DNA of 14,698 nt from UMGS1519 sp963621885 (GCA_963621885.1 CAVFFT010000024.1:1-14698); one strand, 5' to 3'. Shown: positions 6,527 through 13,849, counted from the stretch's first letter. Program-made: numbers and translations. Notes: generated from the sequence alone by a model not told the origin.

Positions 6527-6727
6527 CAAGCTTGTGACTTACTTATAAGTGAGACGCGCGGCAACCCGAGGTAGGCGTCTGAATGTCGCTCGGGGCCTGC
6601 CGCAGCGTCGCGCTAGCGGGTGCCGCAAAGTCGCTCTCGTCAGGCAACGTGGGCGCGCACATCAGACGTCGCAGCATCGCTCGTGACTGGCTCCGCAACC
6701 TCGCTCGCAGCAAGCACTGCCAGCCGT

Positions 6728-7783
6728 CTAGTGGATCTCGACAACCTGCTTCGTGTCGGCGGACTCGATAATGGCGTTCACCATCTTCAGCGTGTTCAGG
6801 CCATGCTGACCGGTGCAGCGCGGCTCCGTCTCGACGCCAAGGCACAGGTTGAAGAAGTGGTCCATCTCGGACTGCATCGGGTCGTTCAGCTCAACGTCGA
6901 AGTGCTCATGCACCATCGGCTGGAACCAGCCCCAATGCTCCTCGTCGGCATAGGTGTAGAAGTTCATGCTCGGGAAGCCGAAAGAGCCCTTCGTGCCGAA
7001 GATATGCATGGAATCCTGCGGGTCAGGCGACATGCACATGCGCTCATCGGCATGAGCGAGCAGGTCGTAGTTCCAGGGGCCCGGCGTGCCGTCAGACACG
7101 AAGTATGTCGCGGTGGGGCCTTCGACGAACTCGATAAGCGCCGAGCAGCTGTCTTCTGCCTCGTTGCCACGGATGGTGCTGCGCTTCGCCGCGTAAATGC
7201 GTGCCGGCGTCATGTCCATCACGTTGTTGATGTCGTCGATGTCGTGAATGGCGTTCACCAGAAGCGGGCCGCCCGTGGGCTTCTGATGCCACTCATCATC
7301 CCAATAACCAGGGTTTTTGCAGATGGCGTAGCTGTCCTGCAACGCGACGATGTCGCCCAAACGGCCGCTCTTGATAAAGTCCTTCAGGAAGAGCACGAGG
7401 CTGGAGGAGCGGCGATGGTGGCCGATGAGCAGGGTCACGCCCGCCTTCTCGCAGATCTCGATAATCTTCTCGCCATCCTCGACCGTGGTCGCGATGGGCT
7501 TCTCGAGCAGGATGTACTTGATGCCGGCATCCACGCACGCCTGCGTCGCCGGAAGATGAAGCTGATTGGGAAGCGCGATGGCAACCGCATCGAGCTCAAC
7601 GTTCGCGAGCAGATCGTTGTAGTCGCCATACAGGGGCGCGTTGTATTTCTTGGAGGCGTCTTCCGCCTGCTGGCCGAAGCCCGCGACAGCGACAAGATCG
7701 CATGCCGGGTTCTTGATGGCACGCTCGGCAATGCGCGCGCCCTGGTTCATGCCGAAGATGGCGAACCTGATTTTCTTGTCCAT
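6728..7783 (-). CDS. Gfo/Idh/MocA-family oxidoreductase
   Basis: A 351-residue NAD(P)-dependent dehydrogenase-like protein. Residues 1-120 form the nucleotide-binding fold, with EKP at 94-96 (LLEKPIA), the family hallmark whose Lys is catalytic. GHHRR follows at 121-125, then GGPLLVNAIHDIDD (171-184), where His180 fits the second catalytic site. The first glycine loop is FGMNQGA rather than the canonical GxGxxG, so cofactor binding may differ. Relatives act on sugars, inositols and other polyols, but substrate cannot be assigned. The start is the ATG at 7783, with AAGGAG 7 nt upstream; the 12 extra residues of the longer frame contain that ribosome site. The gene stands alone with its own leader (7784-7997) and terminator. 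Confidence 0.9.
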   Translation of the reverse strand: MDKKIRFAIFGMNQGARIAERAIKNPACDLVAVAGFGQQAEDASKKYNAPLYGDYNDLLANVELDAVAIALPNQLHLPATQACVDAGIKYILLEKPIATTVEDGEKIIEICEKAGVTLLIGHHRRSSSLVLFLKDFIKSGRLGDIVALQDSYAICKNPGYWDDEWHQKPTGGPLLVNAIHDIDDINNVMDMTPARIYAAKRSTIRGNEAEDSCSALIEFVEGPTATYFVSDGTPGPWNYDLLAHADERMCMSPDPQDSMHIFGTKGSFGFPSMNFYTYADEEHWGWFQPMVHEHFDVELNDPMQSEMDHFFNLCLGVETEPRCTGQHGLNTLKMVNAIIESADTKQVVEIH

Positions 7784-7882
7784 GCTGAACTCCTTCCAGT
7801 TCAATTTCCGCCTGCCCAAATCATCCGTTAAATAACTTGTTCTGTGTATTACATAAACGGCGTTTTTACTCTTCTCTATAAA

Positions 7883-7895
7883 CTTATTTTATAAG
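7883..7895. promoter_or_regulatory. AT-rich palindrome in the oxidoreductase upstream region
   Basis: CTTAT-TTT-ATAAG (7883-7895) lies 100 nt upstream of the oxidoreductase ATG, within an AT-rich stretch (about 7830-7895) that is unlike the GC-rich genes around it and probably holds its promoter. Several TATAAA/TATAGA-like words make the exact -10 uncertain. The half-site words resemble those of the pntA palindrome but in the opposite orientation. Confidence 0.35.
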
Positions 7896-7997
7896 CCTGA
7901 GACCTTATGAGCGTGCGCCGCCAAGCCCTAAACCAAGAGGGATTCCTTTGCGACAATCGAAAATCAGATGCTACCCGTTTGAAACAGGCGCTGCCCG

Positions 7998-8963
7998 TCA
8001 TTGCAGTTTCTGAATCTTCTCCCTGACTTCCGCAAGCTTCTCCTCGAGAGGACCGACCTCGCCTTTCAGGTCTTTATCGATCTTCGCGATCTCGCGCTTC
8101 GTCGATGCGATGCGGCCCGCTATCGCCCGCGATTTCATCAGCTGGAATCCGGACAGCTTCTGCTTCTGCGTCTCCAGCTGCTCAATCTGCTTTTCAAAAA
8201 GGCCCCGGCGCGTGAAGCTGCGCAGAGAATCGATAGCTTCCTGTAAAGCGGTCGCGTCAGCTTGCAAAAGGGAAAGCTCCGGCGAATCGGCCTTCAGATG
8301 CTCGGTTGCCGCATCAAGCGCCGCCTTTGCGTTCGCATGCGCCTCTTCGAGCGCGGCCTCCTGTTCCGCTTGCTCGTGTTGCAAACGACCTTCCAGCGCG
8401 CGGCGGAAGGTCTTTCCGTAGGTCTCTTTCCCGTTGTGGTCCATATAGGCGGTGTAAACCATGCGGTCGGTTGGCATGATGCCAATGCGCGAGCGCTTGC
8501 ACAGGTTCTCGCACAGGTTGATTTCCCCTTCGATGATCTCGGGAGAAAGCGAGGGAATCTCGCTTAGGAATCGCAGCCAGCATTGCATGATTTCGTGAAT
8601 GCGCGACGAGCCTTTGGTCGTCAGATTGAGCATCGCCTCATCAAGCATGTAGGCGATCTGCCGCTTACGCGCGTCGTACACCTGCGACGCAAGCTCGAAG
8701 TGCTTGGATTCGTCCGTCAGACGGAAGGCGTGCTGGATGGCGTCTATCGCGGAATCGATGTCGAGTTTGAAATACTTCGCGTCCCACGCGCCGAACTCCG
8801 CCAAGTAGCGCCAGGTCTCGGGATTCTCCGGGTCAAGGTCTATCGCCGCTTGGCATTCGGGAGCAAAGGTCTCCGAATCGTTCGCATCGTACGCCGCCTT
8901 CGCTGCGGCCAGATGCGCTTCCAACTCATTTTGCTCTTCGCTTTCCTGAAGAAGCTCCGACAC
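7998..8963 (-). CDS. TPR-like / coiled-coil protein of unknown function
   Basis: A 321-residue soluble protein, not recognised as a named family. Residues 10-85 read like a tetratricopeptide helical pair (LAAAKAAYDANDSETFAPEC, then AIDLDPENPETWRYLAEFG and AIDAIQHAFRLTD). A central helical part (about 90-195) includes three Cys residues (CWLRFL, CENLCKRS). From about 195 to the end it is highly charged and heptad-like, with only one short break around SFTRRGLFEKQ, so a long coiled coil is likely. There is no signal peptide and no membrane segment. The start is GTG at 8963, preceded by TAGGAGG with 5-nt spacing, a strong ribosome site. It is transcribed divergently from a LysR gene 98 bp away, so that regulator may control it. 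A scaffold or partner-binding role is inference only. Confidence 0.85.
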   Translation of the reverse strand: MSELLQESEEQNELEAHLAAAKAAYDANDSETFAPECQAAIDLDPENPETWRYLAEFGAWDAKYFKLDIDSAIDAIQHAFRLTDESKHFELASQVYDARKRQIAYMLDEAMLNLTTKGSSRIHEIMQCWLRFLSEIPSLSPEIIEGEINLCENLCKRSRIGIMPTDRMVYTAYMDHNGKETYGKTFRRALEGRLQHEQAEQEAALEEAHANAKAALDAATEHLKADSPELSLLQADATALQEAIDSLRSFTRRGLFEKQIEQLETQKQKLSGFQLMKSRAIAGRIASTKREIAKIDKDLKGEVGPLEEKLAEVREKIQKLQ

Positions 8964-9061
8964 AACGACCTCCTAACGATTGCTTCAACTATAACAAGCA
9001 TTTATTATTTGAATGTTTACACATCTTGCCCATATCTATTCACGTGGGATATAGTTTAGCC
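8964..9061. promoter_or_regulatory. Divergent promoter region between the TPR-like gene and the LysR gene
   Basis: A 98-bp AT-rich spacer holding both start regions. For the plus strand, TTTACA near 9014 could be a -35 with a TATTCA-like -10 downstream. For the minus strand, a TATAGT word lies about 35 nt before the GTG start. Both pairs deviate from consensus. A LysR protein would be expected to bind here and control both directions, but no clear T-N11-A palindrome was picked out. Confidence 0.4.
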
Positions 9062-9952
9062 ATGGAATTACAACAGCTCAAATACTTTGTCGCGATAGCG
9101 AAATACGAAAATTTGACCAAAGCGGCTCAAAAGCTGCATGTCTCGCAGCCGAGCCTTTCCCGTAGTCTCCATTCCCTTGAAGACGAATTGGGCGTCATGC
9201 TCTTCGACCGCGTTGGGCGCAATATCGTCCTGAATGACGTGGGCCGCATCGCCCTCACCCGCATCCTGACGGTTCTTGATTCGGCTGAAACCGTGCATCG
9301 CGAGATTTCCGAATACGTGTCGGACCGCGCACAAACGGTGAACTTCTACTCGCCGGTGCCCCTCGGCCATAACGCCGATGTCATCTTGGGCTTCAAGGAG
9401 CAATACCCCGACATTCACCTGCGCGTGGGTTGGAAGCTTTCCGAGGTGCTGGAGAAGATGATGCCGGACATTACCTTCTTCGCGAGCCCTATCGTCCACC
9501 GCGAACCCAACTACCTCATGCTCGGCGAGGAGAATGTCGTCGTGGCGGTCTCGAAGAAGAACCCCCTGGCGAATAAGCCGTCGGTCAAGCTGACCGAGCT
9601 TTCCAACGAGAATTGGGTTCTCGTTTTGGGAAGCCGCTTCTCCGACATCGTCAATCACATGTTCCTCGACGCGGGCTACCATCCGCATGTCATTCTTGAA
9701 GACCAGGAAAGCATACATATCATGCAGTACATCAAGCGCGATTTCGCCATCACCATCGCGCCGAGCATCACCTGGTTCGAAAAGACGGTCGAGGACGACA
9801 TCGTGAAGCTGCCCATCAGCGATATCCACCGCAAGCGCTACCTTTACTTGAAGTGGCCGGAGAACTCCGTGATGACCTGGGCAACACTGCGTTTCCGCCA
9901 GTACCTCGTGCAGCATTTCAACGACACCTACGGTTTCAACGCGTCCATCTAG
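9062..9952 (+). CDS. LysR-family transcriptional regulator, divergent from the TPR-like gene
   Basis: A 296-residue LysR protein and the only plus-strand gene in the window. The N-terminal winged helix-turn-helix (MELQQLKYFVAIAKYENLTK, then AAQKLHVSQPSLSRSLHSLE) is textbook. The effector domain from about 90 begins VNFYSPVPLGHNADV and contains PDIHLRVGW and the segment ENVVVAVSKKNPLANKPSV. The start is the ATG at 9062: the family signature begins exactly there, and the 12 residues of the longer frame (from 9026) fall in the promoter region. The ribosome site is weak (GTGGGAT about 10 nt away), suggesting low expression. It faces away from the gene at 7998-8963 across a short AT-rich spacer, the classic arrangement for a LysR regulator and its target. 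Effector unknown. Confidence 0.94.
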   Translation: MELQQLKYFVAIAKYENLTKAAQKLHVSQPSLSRSLHSLEDELGVMLFDRVGRNIVLNDVGRIALTRILTVLDSAETVHREISEYVSDRAQTVNFYSPVPLGHNADVILGFKEQYPDIHLRVGWKLSEVLEKMMPDITFFASPIVHREPNYLMLGEENVVVAVSKKNPLANKPSVKLTELSNENWVLVLGSRFSDIVNHMFLDAGYHPHVILEDQESIHIMQYIKRDFAITIAPSITWFEKTVEDDIVKLPISDIHRKRYLYLKWPENSVMTWATLRFRQYLVQHFNDTYGFNASI

Positions 9953-10005
9953 TGCGCGGGTGCCACGCGCGAACCGCTTCGCCGCTTTAAGGAACCCTTT
10001 CTCTT

Positions 10006-10043
10006 AAGGCCCGCAACCGGATGTTGCGGGCCTTTTTCATTTG
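10006..10043 (+). terminator. Intrinsic terminator of the LysR gene
   Basis: AAGGCCCGCAAC (10006-10017) and GTTGCGGGCCTT (10023-10034) form a perfect 12-bp GC-rich stem with loop CGGAT, followed by TTTCATTT. It lies about 55 nt after the LysR stop. The minus-strand side lacks a T-run, so it serves the plus strand and shields against read-through into the convergent dxr gene. Confidence 0.88.
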
Positions 10044-10087
10044 GGTGCAATGGTGAATAGCAGCACGGCGTGCCTCCACCATCAGGC

Positions 10088-10109
10088 GCGAATGCTTGCA
10101 CACTGCGGC
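10088..10109 (+). repeat. Diverged single unit resembling the 18-bp repeat at 3063-3208
   Basis: GCGCGAATGC followed by TTGCACACTGCGGC matches both ends of the unit GCGAATGCNNGCTGNGGC but with about 4 extra bases in the middle. It lies between the LysR terminator and the dxr stop. The similarity is suggestive but could be chance in GC-rich DNA. Confidence 0.3.
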
Positions 10110-10135
10110 ACCAGACTCAAGCGACCAATGCCGCG

Positions 10136-10149
10136 TGCTTTCGAAAGCA
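10136..10149. repeat. 14-bp perfect palindrome downstream of dxr
   Basis: TGCTTTCGAAAGCA is fully self-complementary. It lies 48 nt beyond the dxr stop, in the convergent intergenic region. Without a loop it is better read as a protein-binding palindrome or chance than as an RNA hairpin, although in RNA it could form a small tetraloop stem. Confidence 0.4.
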
Positions 10150-10175
10150 AGACCGAAGGGCCATTTCAGGCCTTC
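10150..10175 (-). terminator. Possible terminator of the pyrH-dxr operon
   Basis: On the minus strand GAAGGCC pairs with GGCCCTTC (10155-10175 on the plus strand), with a single-base bulge and a 6-nt loop, followed by GGTCTTGCTTTCG. It begins about 20 nt after the dxr stop. The stem is imperfect and the tail is interrupted, so it is only a moderate candidate. Confidence 0.4.
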
Positions 10176-10196
10176 ACGTCATTCACGCACCTCTGC

Positions 10197-11360
10197 TTAT
10201 GCAAGCCCCTTGAGATAGGCCGCCGCCTTCGCGCGCGCCCACGCATCGACCTCATGCAGCTGTTCAAGATCGGAAACCGGCTCGACATTGCAGGCGTCCA
10301 TCACGTGCTCAACCGTATCGGCGATGGACAGGAAGGAGCAACGGCTCTCGAGGAACGCCGCCACTGCCACCTCATTCGCCGCATTCATCGCGGCAGGCAG
10401 CGTGCCACCCGTCGAGCCCGCAGTGCGTGCCAAAGCCAGGCAGCGGAAGGTGTCGGTATCGGGCGCGGCAAACTCGAGGCTGCCAAGCACGCGGAAATCG
10501 AGCGGCTCAACCGGCGCGTCCCAACGCTCGGGATAGCTCAGGGCGAACTGGATGGGAATGCGCATGTCAGTCGTGCCAAGATGCGCCTTCACGCTTCCAT
10601 CGATATATTCAACCATTGAATGAATGGCGCTCTGCGGCTGGACGACCACCTCGATCTTCTCGTAAGGCATCGCGAAGAGATGATGCGCCTCGATGACTTC
10701 GAGCCCCTTGTTCATGAGCGTCGAGGAGTCGATGGTGATCTTCGGGCCCATCTTCCAAGTGGGATGCGCAAGCGCTTCCTTCACCGTCACATGGGCAAGC
10801 TCGTCGCGCTTCTTGCCGCGGAAAGGACCGCCCGAAGCCGTCACCCAGAGACGCTTCACTTCCTCATGTTTTTCACCTAGCAGGCACTGGTAGATGGCGC
10901 CATGCTCGGAATCGATGGGAAGAAGCGTCTCATGCGTCGAGAGCGGCATCAGCAGATCGCCGCCCACGACAAGCGACTCCTTGTTCGCAAGCGCCAGAAC
11001 CTTGCCGGCACGCAAAGTCTCGTAGCTCGCACGCAAACCGGCAGCGCCCACCAGCGCGTTAACTACCAGGTCAATCTCGGGGTCGCGGCAAATCTCCAGG
11101 ACGGCATCAGTGCCGCAGGCGACTGTCGCATGGGGAAGCTTTGCCTGCAAGGCCGAAAGCTCGGCGGCGGGCAGTTCCGCTCCCATGACCACCTGGGCAA
11201 CCCCGAACTCCTTCGCCTGCTCGGCGATAAGCTCGGTCTTGCGATGCGCAACGAGCGCCACCACATTCAGGCTTTCGGGATGCTGCCGCGCCACATCGAG
11301 CGTCTGCGTGCCGATGGATCCCGTTGAGCCAAGAACCGCGATGTTTCTCCGTTGCGCCAT
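10197..11360 (-). CDS. dxr: 1-deoxy-D-xylulose 5-phosphate reductoisomerase
   Basis: A 387-residue cytosolic enzyme that converts DXP to 2-C-methyl-D-erythritol 4-phosphate with NADPH, the committed step of the MEP isoprenoid pathway. Visible motifs: LGSTGSIGTQTLDV (10-23) for NADPH; LANKESLVVGG (124-134); PIDSEHGAIYQCL (148-160), where Asp150 and Glu152 match the metal ligands of E. coli Dxr; the loop SGGPFRG; and STLMNKGLEVIEAHHLF, with the remaining metal-site acids. The start is the ATG at 11360 with GGGGAGG 6 nt upstream. The open frame runs on to 12089, but that part overlaps cdsA in another frame and is spurious. It is the last gene of the operon, 119 nt after cdsA. Isopentenyl units made by this pathway feed the UppS reaction encoded upstream. 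Confidence 0.97.
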   Translation of the reverse strand: MAQRRNIAVLGSTGSIGTQTLDVARQHPESLNVVALVAHRKTELIAEQAKEFGVAQVVMGAELPAAELSALQAKLPHATVACGTDAVLEICRDPEIDLVVNALVGAAGLRASYETLRAGKVLALANKESLVVGGDLLMPLSTHETLLPIDSEHGAIYQCLLGEKHEEVKRLWVTASGGPFRGKKRDELAHVTVKEALAHPTWKMGPKITIDSSTLMNKGLEVIEAHHLFAMPYEKIEVVVQPQSAIHSMVEYIDGSVKAHLGTTDMRIPIQFALSYPERWDAPVEPLDFRVLGSLEFAAPDTDTFRCLALARTAGSTGGTLPAAMNAANEVAVAAFLESRCSFLSIADTVEHVMDACNVEPVSDLEQLHEVDAWARAKAAAYLKGLA

Positions 11361-11422
11361 GATAGGCCTCCCCTTCGAATGGTTTTGCGAGCGCGCAAAG
11401 CACCCGCCATTAAGCAGCGTCA

Positions 11423-11446
11423 TTGAACGCGCCTGCGCGCCTTCAA
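11423..11446 (-). other. Hairpin in the cdsA-dxr spacer
   Basis: TTGAA (11423-11427) and TTCAA (11442-11446) pair, and after one mismatch GCGC pairs with GCGC. It lies in the 119-nt spacer between the cdsA stop and the dxr start, by far the longest gap in this operon. No T-run follows on the minus strand, so it is not a standard terminator. It could attenuate, process or stabilise the mRNA, but this is speculative. Confidence 0.35.
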
Positions 11447-11479
11447 GCACCGCCCAAGCGCTTCCCTCTGATGATGCTC

Positions 11480-12412
11480 CTACAGAATGATGTTCGGCAA
11501 GCATCCGCCCACCGTCAACAGAATCGCCGCAGTGACAGCGGCAAGAAAAGTCGAATCGCAGCGGTCGAGCAGGCCGCCGTGCCCCGGCATGATCGTTCCC
11601 GAATCCTTCACGCCCACGTTGCGCTTGATGCGGCTTTCCACGAGGTCGCCGAGCACTTCCATGCCGCCGCAGACAAGGCCGAACACAAGCGCCATCCAGA
11701 TAGGCATCACAACGCCGGGCACGTAGCTCATGGCCACCCACATCAGCATGCTGAAAATCAGACCGGCGATAAAGCCTTCCCAGCTCTTCTTGGGGCTCGT
11801 GCGCGGAGCCAGCTTGTGCTTGCCGAATTTCGAGCCGATCAGATAGGCGAAGGCGTCGTTTCCCCAGACGGACAAGAACAGAAGCAGCACCAAAACGCCG
11901 CCCCAGGGTTCCGGCAAGGCCTGGCGAATCACGATGAAACCCGAAATCATAAGCCCGGTGTACATCGCGCCAAACAGGGTGATGGACACGTCGGCGATAC
12001 GCGCGCGCATCCAATACGTGTACCAGACGAGCAGCACGAGCAGCAATGCGAGCGTCACCACCGCGCAGCCCTTCAGCCCCCAGAACCACATCGCAAAGGG
12101 ATAGCAGACCGCGGCGACAATGCCAATCGCCTCATTGGGCAGCTTCGCGTCGCGGCGGATGATGAAATAGAATTCCCCCGCGCAAATGGCGGCGGTCAGT
12201 GCGAGCATCGCGACGGTCGTGAAATCGTTCACCAAGACGCAAATGGCGGTCGCGCTGATGTAGATCGCGCCCGTGCGCATGCGCACCTGCAGGCTGCTCG
12301 CGTTCTTGAATCGGTCGGGCGTCTTCTCGTAGGCTTTCGCCTTCACGCGTGCGCCCATGCTTGTTTCGGTGTCGACCGGCTCCTGATTGCGGATGCGGCT
12401 AAAGAATCCCAT
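11480..12412 (-). CDS. cdsA: Phosphatidate cytidylyltransferase (CDP-diglyceride synthase)
   Basis: A 310-residue membrane enzyme making CDP-diacylglycerol from CTP and phosphatidic acid, the branch point of phospholipid synthesis. A hydrophilic N-terminus of about 45 residues is followed by some eight hydrophobic helices. The family signature is complete near the C-terminus, from Ser260 to Asp286: SRIKRNVGVKD followed by PGHGGLLDRCD, the metal/CTP site. The conserved stretch ending PKKSWEG (207-213) is also present. The start lies 3 nt after the uppS stop (TAG CGC ATG), so the two genes are translationally coupled. The N-terminal extension is longer than in E. coli CdsA; its role is unknown. 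Confidence 0.96.
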   Translation of the reverse strand: MGFFSRIRNQEPVDTETSMGARVKAKAYEKTPDRFKNASSLQVRMRTGAIYISATAICVLVNDFTTVAMLALTAAICAGEFYFIIRRDAKLPNEAIGIVAAVCYPFAMWFWGLKGCAVVTLALLLVLLVWYTYWMRARIADVSITLFGAMYTGLMISGFIVIRQALPEPWGGVLVLLLFLSVWGNDAFAYLIGSKFGKHKLAPRTSPKKSWEGFIAGLIFSMLMWVAMSYVPGVVMPIWMALVFGLVCGGMEVLGDLVESRIKRNVGVKDSGTIMPGHGGLLDRCDSTFLAAVTAAILLTVGGCLPNIIL

Positions 12413-12415
12413 GCG

Positions 12416-13183
12416 CTACACTCCCCCGAAACGGCGCGTGCGATGCTGGTAATCGAGCAGGGCGCGCAGCAGGTCGTAGCGATTGAAATCAGGCCACAAC
12501 ACGTCGGTCACATAAAACTCGGAATAGGCGATTTGCCACAAGAGGAAATTCGAGATGCGCGATTCGCCGCTCGTGCGAATGACCAGCTCGGGGTCGGGAA
12601 TGCCGTTGGTGTACAGCGTCTGCCCAAACAGGCTTTCATCCACGGGAAGGGACGCGCCACGCGCTGCCGCCTCATCGACAAGCGATTGCACGCCGCGCAA
12701 AATCTCCGCGCGGCCGCCGTAGTTCAGCGCCACCACCAGGGTCATGCCGGTGTTGTCAGCCGTCTTGCTCATGGCGTTTTCGAAAGCCACCCGCGTTTCA
12801 TCAGGCAGAATCGAGATATCGCCAATCGTCATCACCCGGACATCGTTTTCGTCAAGCCCGGCGATTTCCGCGGTCATCGTCTTCGCGAAAAGGTTCATCA
12901 AACCGACGACCTCTTCTTGCGGACGCTTCCAATTCTCCGTCGAGAAGGAATAGAGCGTGAGGTAACGCACCCCGATATCGCTTGCGCAGCGAATGGTCTC
13001 GCGCACCGCCTCGATGCCCGCACGATGCCCGCGCAGACGATTCATCGCCCGCTGCTTCGCCCAGCGCCCATTGCCATCCATGATGACGGCAACATGCTCC
13101 GGCACGCGCTCGACGTCGAGCGCGTGGGGGTCGAGTCCAACCGGCGGGTCGGGGAATATGTCATGCAAAGCCTTGTGCAGCAT
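12416..13183 (-). CDS. uppS: Isoprenyl transferase (undecaprenyl diphosphate synthase)
   Basis: A 255-residue cis-prenyltransferase that extends farnesyl diphosphate with isopentenyl diphosphate, giving the lipid carrier for peptidoglycan and other surface polymers. Motifs: HVAVIMDGNGRWAKQR (30-45) with catalytic Asp36; GHRAG (52-56); YSFSTENWKRP; and the C-terminal VIRTSGESRISNFLLWQ and YSEFYV, which close the active site. The ATG at 13183 is the first in frame after the frr stop. Its ribosome site is not strong (GGAGAAG about 12 nt away), and a CTG start closer to frr cannot be excluded. The gap to frr is 54 nt. In actinobacteria the exact chain length can differ, so the product could be shorter than C55. 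Confidence 0.95.
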   Translation of the reverse strand: MLHKALHDIFPDPPVGLDPHALDVERVPEHVAVIMDGNGRWAKQRAMNRLRGHRAGIEAVRETIRCASDIGVRYLTLYSFSTENWKRPQEEVVGLMNLFAKTMTAEIAGLDENDVRVMTIGDISILPDETRVAFENAMSKTADNTGMTLVVALNYGGRAEILRGVQSLVDEAAARGASLPVDESLFGQTLYTNGIPDPELVIRTSGESRISNFLLWQIAYSEFYVTDVLWPDFNRYDLLRALLDYQHRTRRFGGV

Positions 13184-13237
13184 CGTCTTCGACAGCTTCT
13201 CCGCGTATTGCGGAATGAGCGAATTCAGGCGGAAAGC

Positions 13238-13795
13238 CTAAATCGTCATGATGTCGGTTTCCTTCTTCTTGAAGAGCTCATCAACCTTCGCGACGTAATC
13301 GTCCGTCAGCTTCTGAACCTTCTTTTCGGCTCCGCGCTGCTCGTCCTCGGTGATCTCGCCTGCCTTCTGGGCCTTTTCGAGATCATTGTTCGCGTCGCGA
13401 CGCACATTGCGGATGCGCACGCGGGCCTCTTCGCCGTAGCCCTTGCACTGCTTCACGAACTCGCGGCGACGCTCCTCGGTCAGCGTGGGGAAAGGAAGAC
13501 GCAGGCAGGTGCCGTCATTGCTCGGCACGATGCCCAGATTGCTCTGGTTGATGGCATGCTCGATAGCGCCGAGAACGCCCTTGTCCCATGGTTCGATGAC
13601 GAGCAGGTGGGCATCCGGCGTCTTGATGGCCGCCATCTGATTGACAGGAGTGGGAACGCCATAGTAGTCAACGCGAATCTTGTCGAGAATCATCGCATTC
13701 GCGCGGCCCGTACGCACCGATGCAAACGCGGTCTCGAGCGACTCGATGGCCTTTTCCATGCCTTCTTCGGCCTCAAGCATGATGTCGTCTATCAT
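13238..13795 (-). CDS. frr: Ribosome recycling factor
   Basis: A 185-residue protein, exactly the length of E. coli RRF, which with EF-G splits the post-termination ribosome. Hallmarks: MEKAIESLETAFASVRTGRA near the N-terminus; a domain II segment YYGVPTPVNQMA; LLVIEPWDKG; IPFP-type LRLPFPTLTEERRREFVKQC; and the ARVRIRNVRRDAN helix of the three-helix bundle, ending in a charged helix to the C-terminus. The start at 13795 has AGGAGGG about 6 nt upstream. It follows pyrH by 54 nt in the widespread pyrH-frr order. Confidence 0.97.
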   Translation of the reverse strand: MIDDIMLEAEEGMEKAIESLETAFASVRTGRANAMILDKIRVDYYGVPTPVNQMAAIKTPDAHLLVIEPWDKGVLGAIEHAINQSNLGIVPSNDGTCLRLPFPTLTEERRREFVKQCKGYGEEARVRIRNVRRDANNDLEKAQKAGEITEDEQRGAEKKVQKLTDDYVAKVDELFKKKETDIMTI

Positions 13796-13849
13796 TTCAT
13801 TCCCTCCTGAGTGGCTCGCCTCAATGCGAAAATATCCCGTAATTATACG

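Larger units (their letters stand above)
6336..6727. other. Gene-free 392-bp interval: pntA leader/promoter, terminator and long 3' region
   Basis: The interval holds the pntA leader and operator-like promoter (6336-6460), the terminator for the upstream oxidoreductase (6484-6526), a 10-bp perfect palindrome ACTTATAAGT (6541-6550), and about 180 bp of GC-rich sequence (6551-6727) before the oxidoreductase stop. That last part contains several TCGCT-type words and an inverted pair CCCGAG (6565-6570) / CTCGGG (6589-6594). No gene is convincing in it on either strand. Confidence 0.65.

Noticed and set aside
8964..9061. T-N11-A LysR-binding box in the divergent spacer
   Set aside because: The AT-rich spacer offers many matches to so loose a motif, and none has convincing dyad symmetry, so no operator is called.
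11361..12089. 243-residue N-terminal extension of Dxr
   Set aside because: The extension overlaps most of cdsA in another frame, is Arg/Gly-rich, and the ATG at 11360 has a strong ribosome site and the family N-terminus directly after it.
11423..13810. 795-residue open frame on the plus strand
   Set aside because: It lies antisense to frr, uppS, cdsA and the spacer, all with complete family motifs. Its composition (His/Arg/Ala-rich) is that of an antisense shadow in GC-rich coding DNA, and it has no domain signature.
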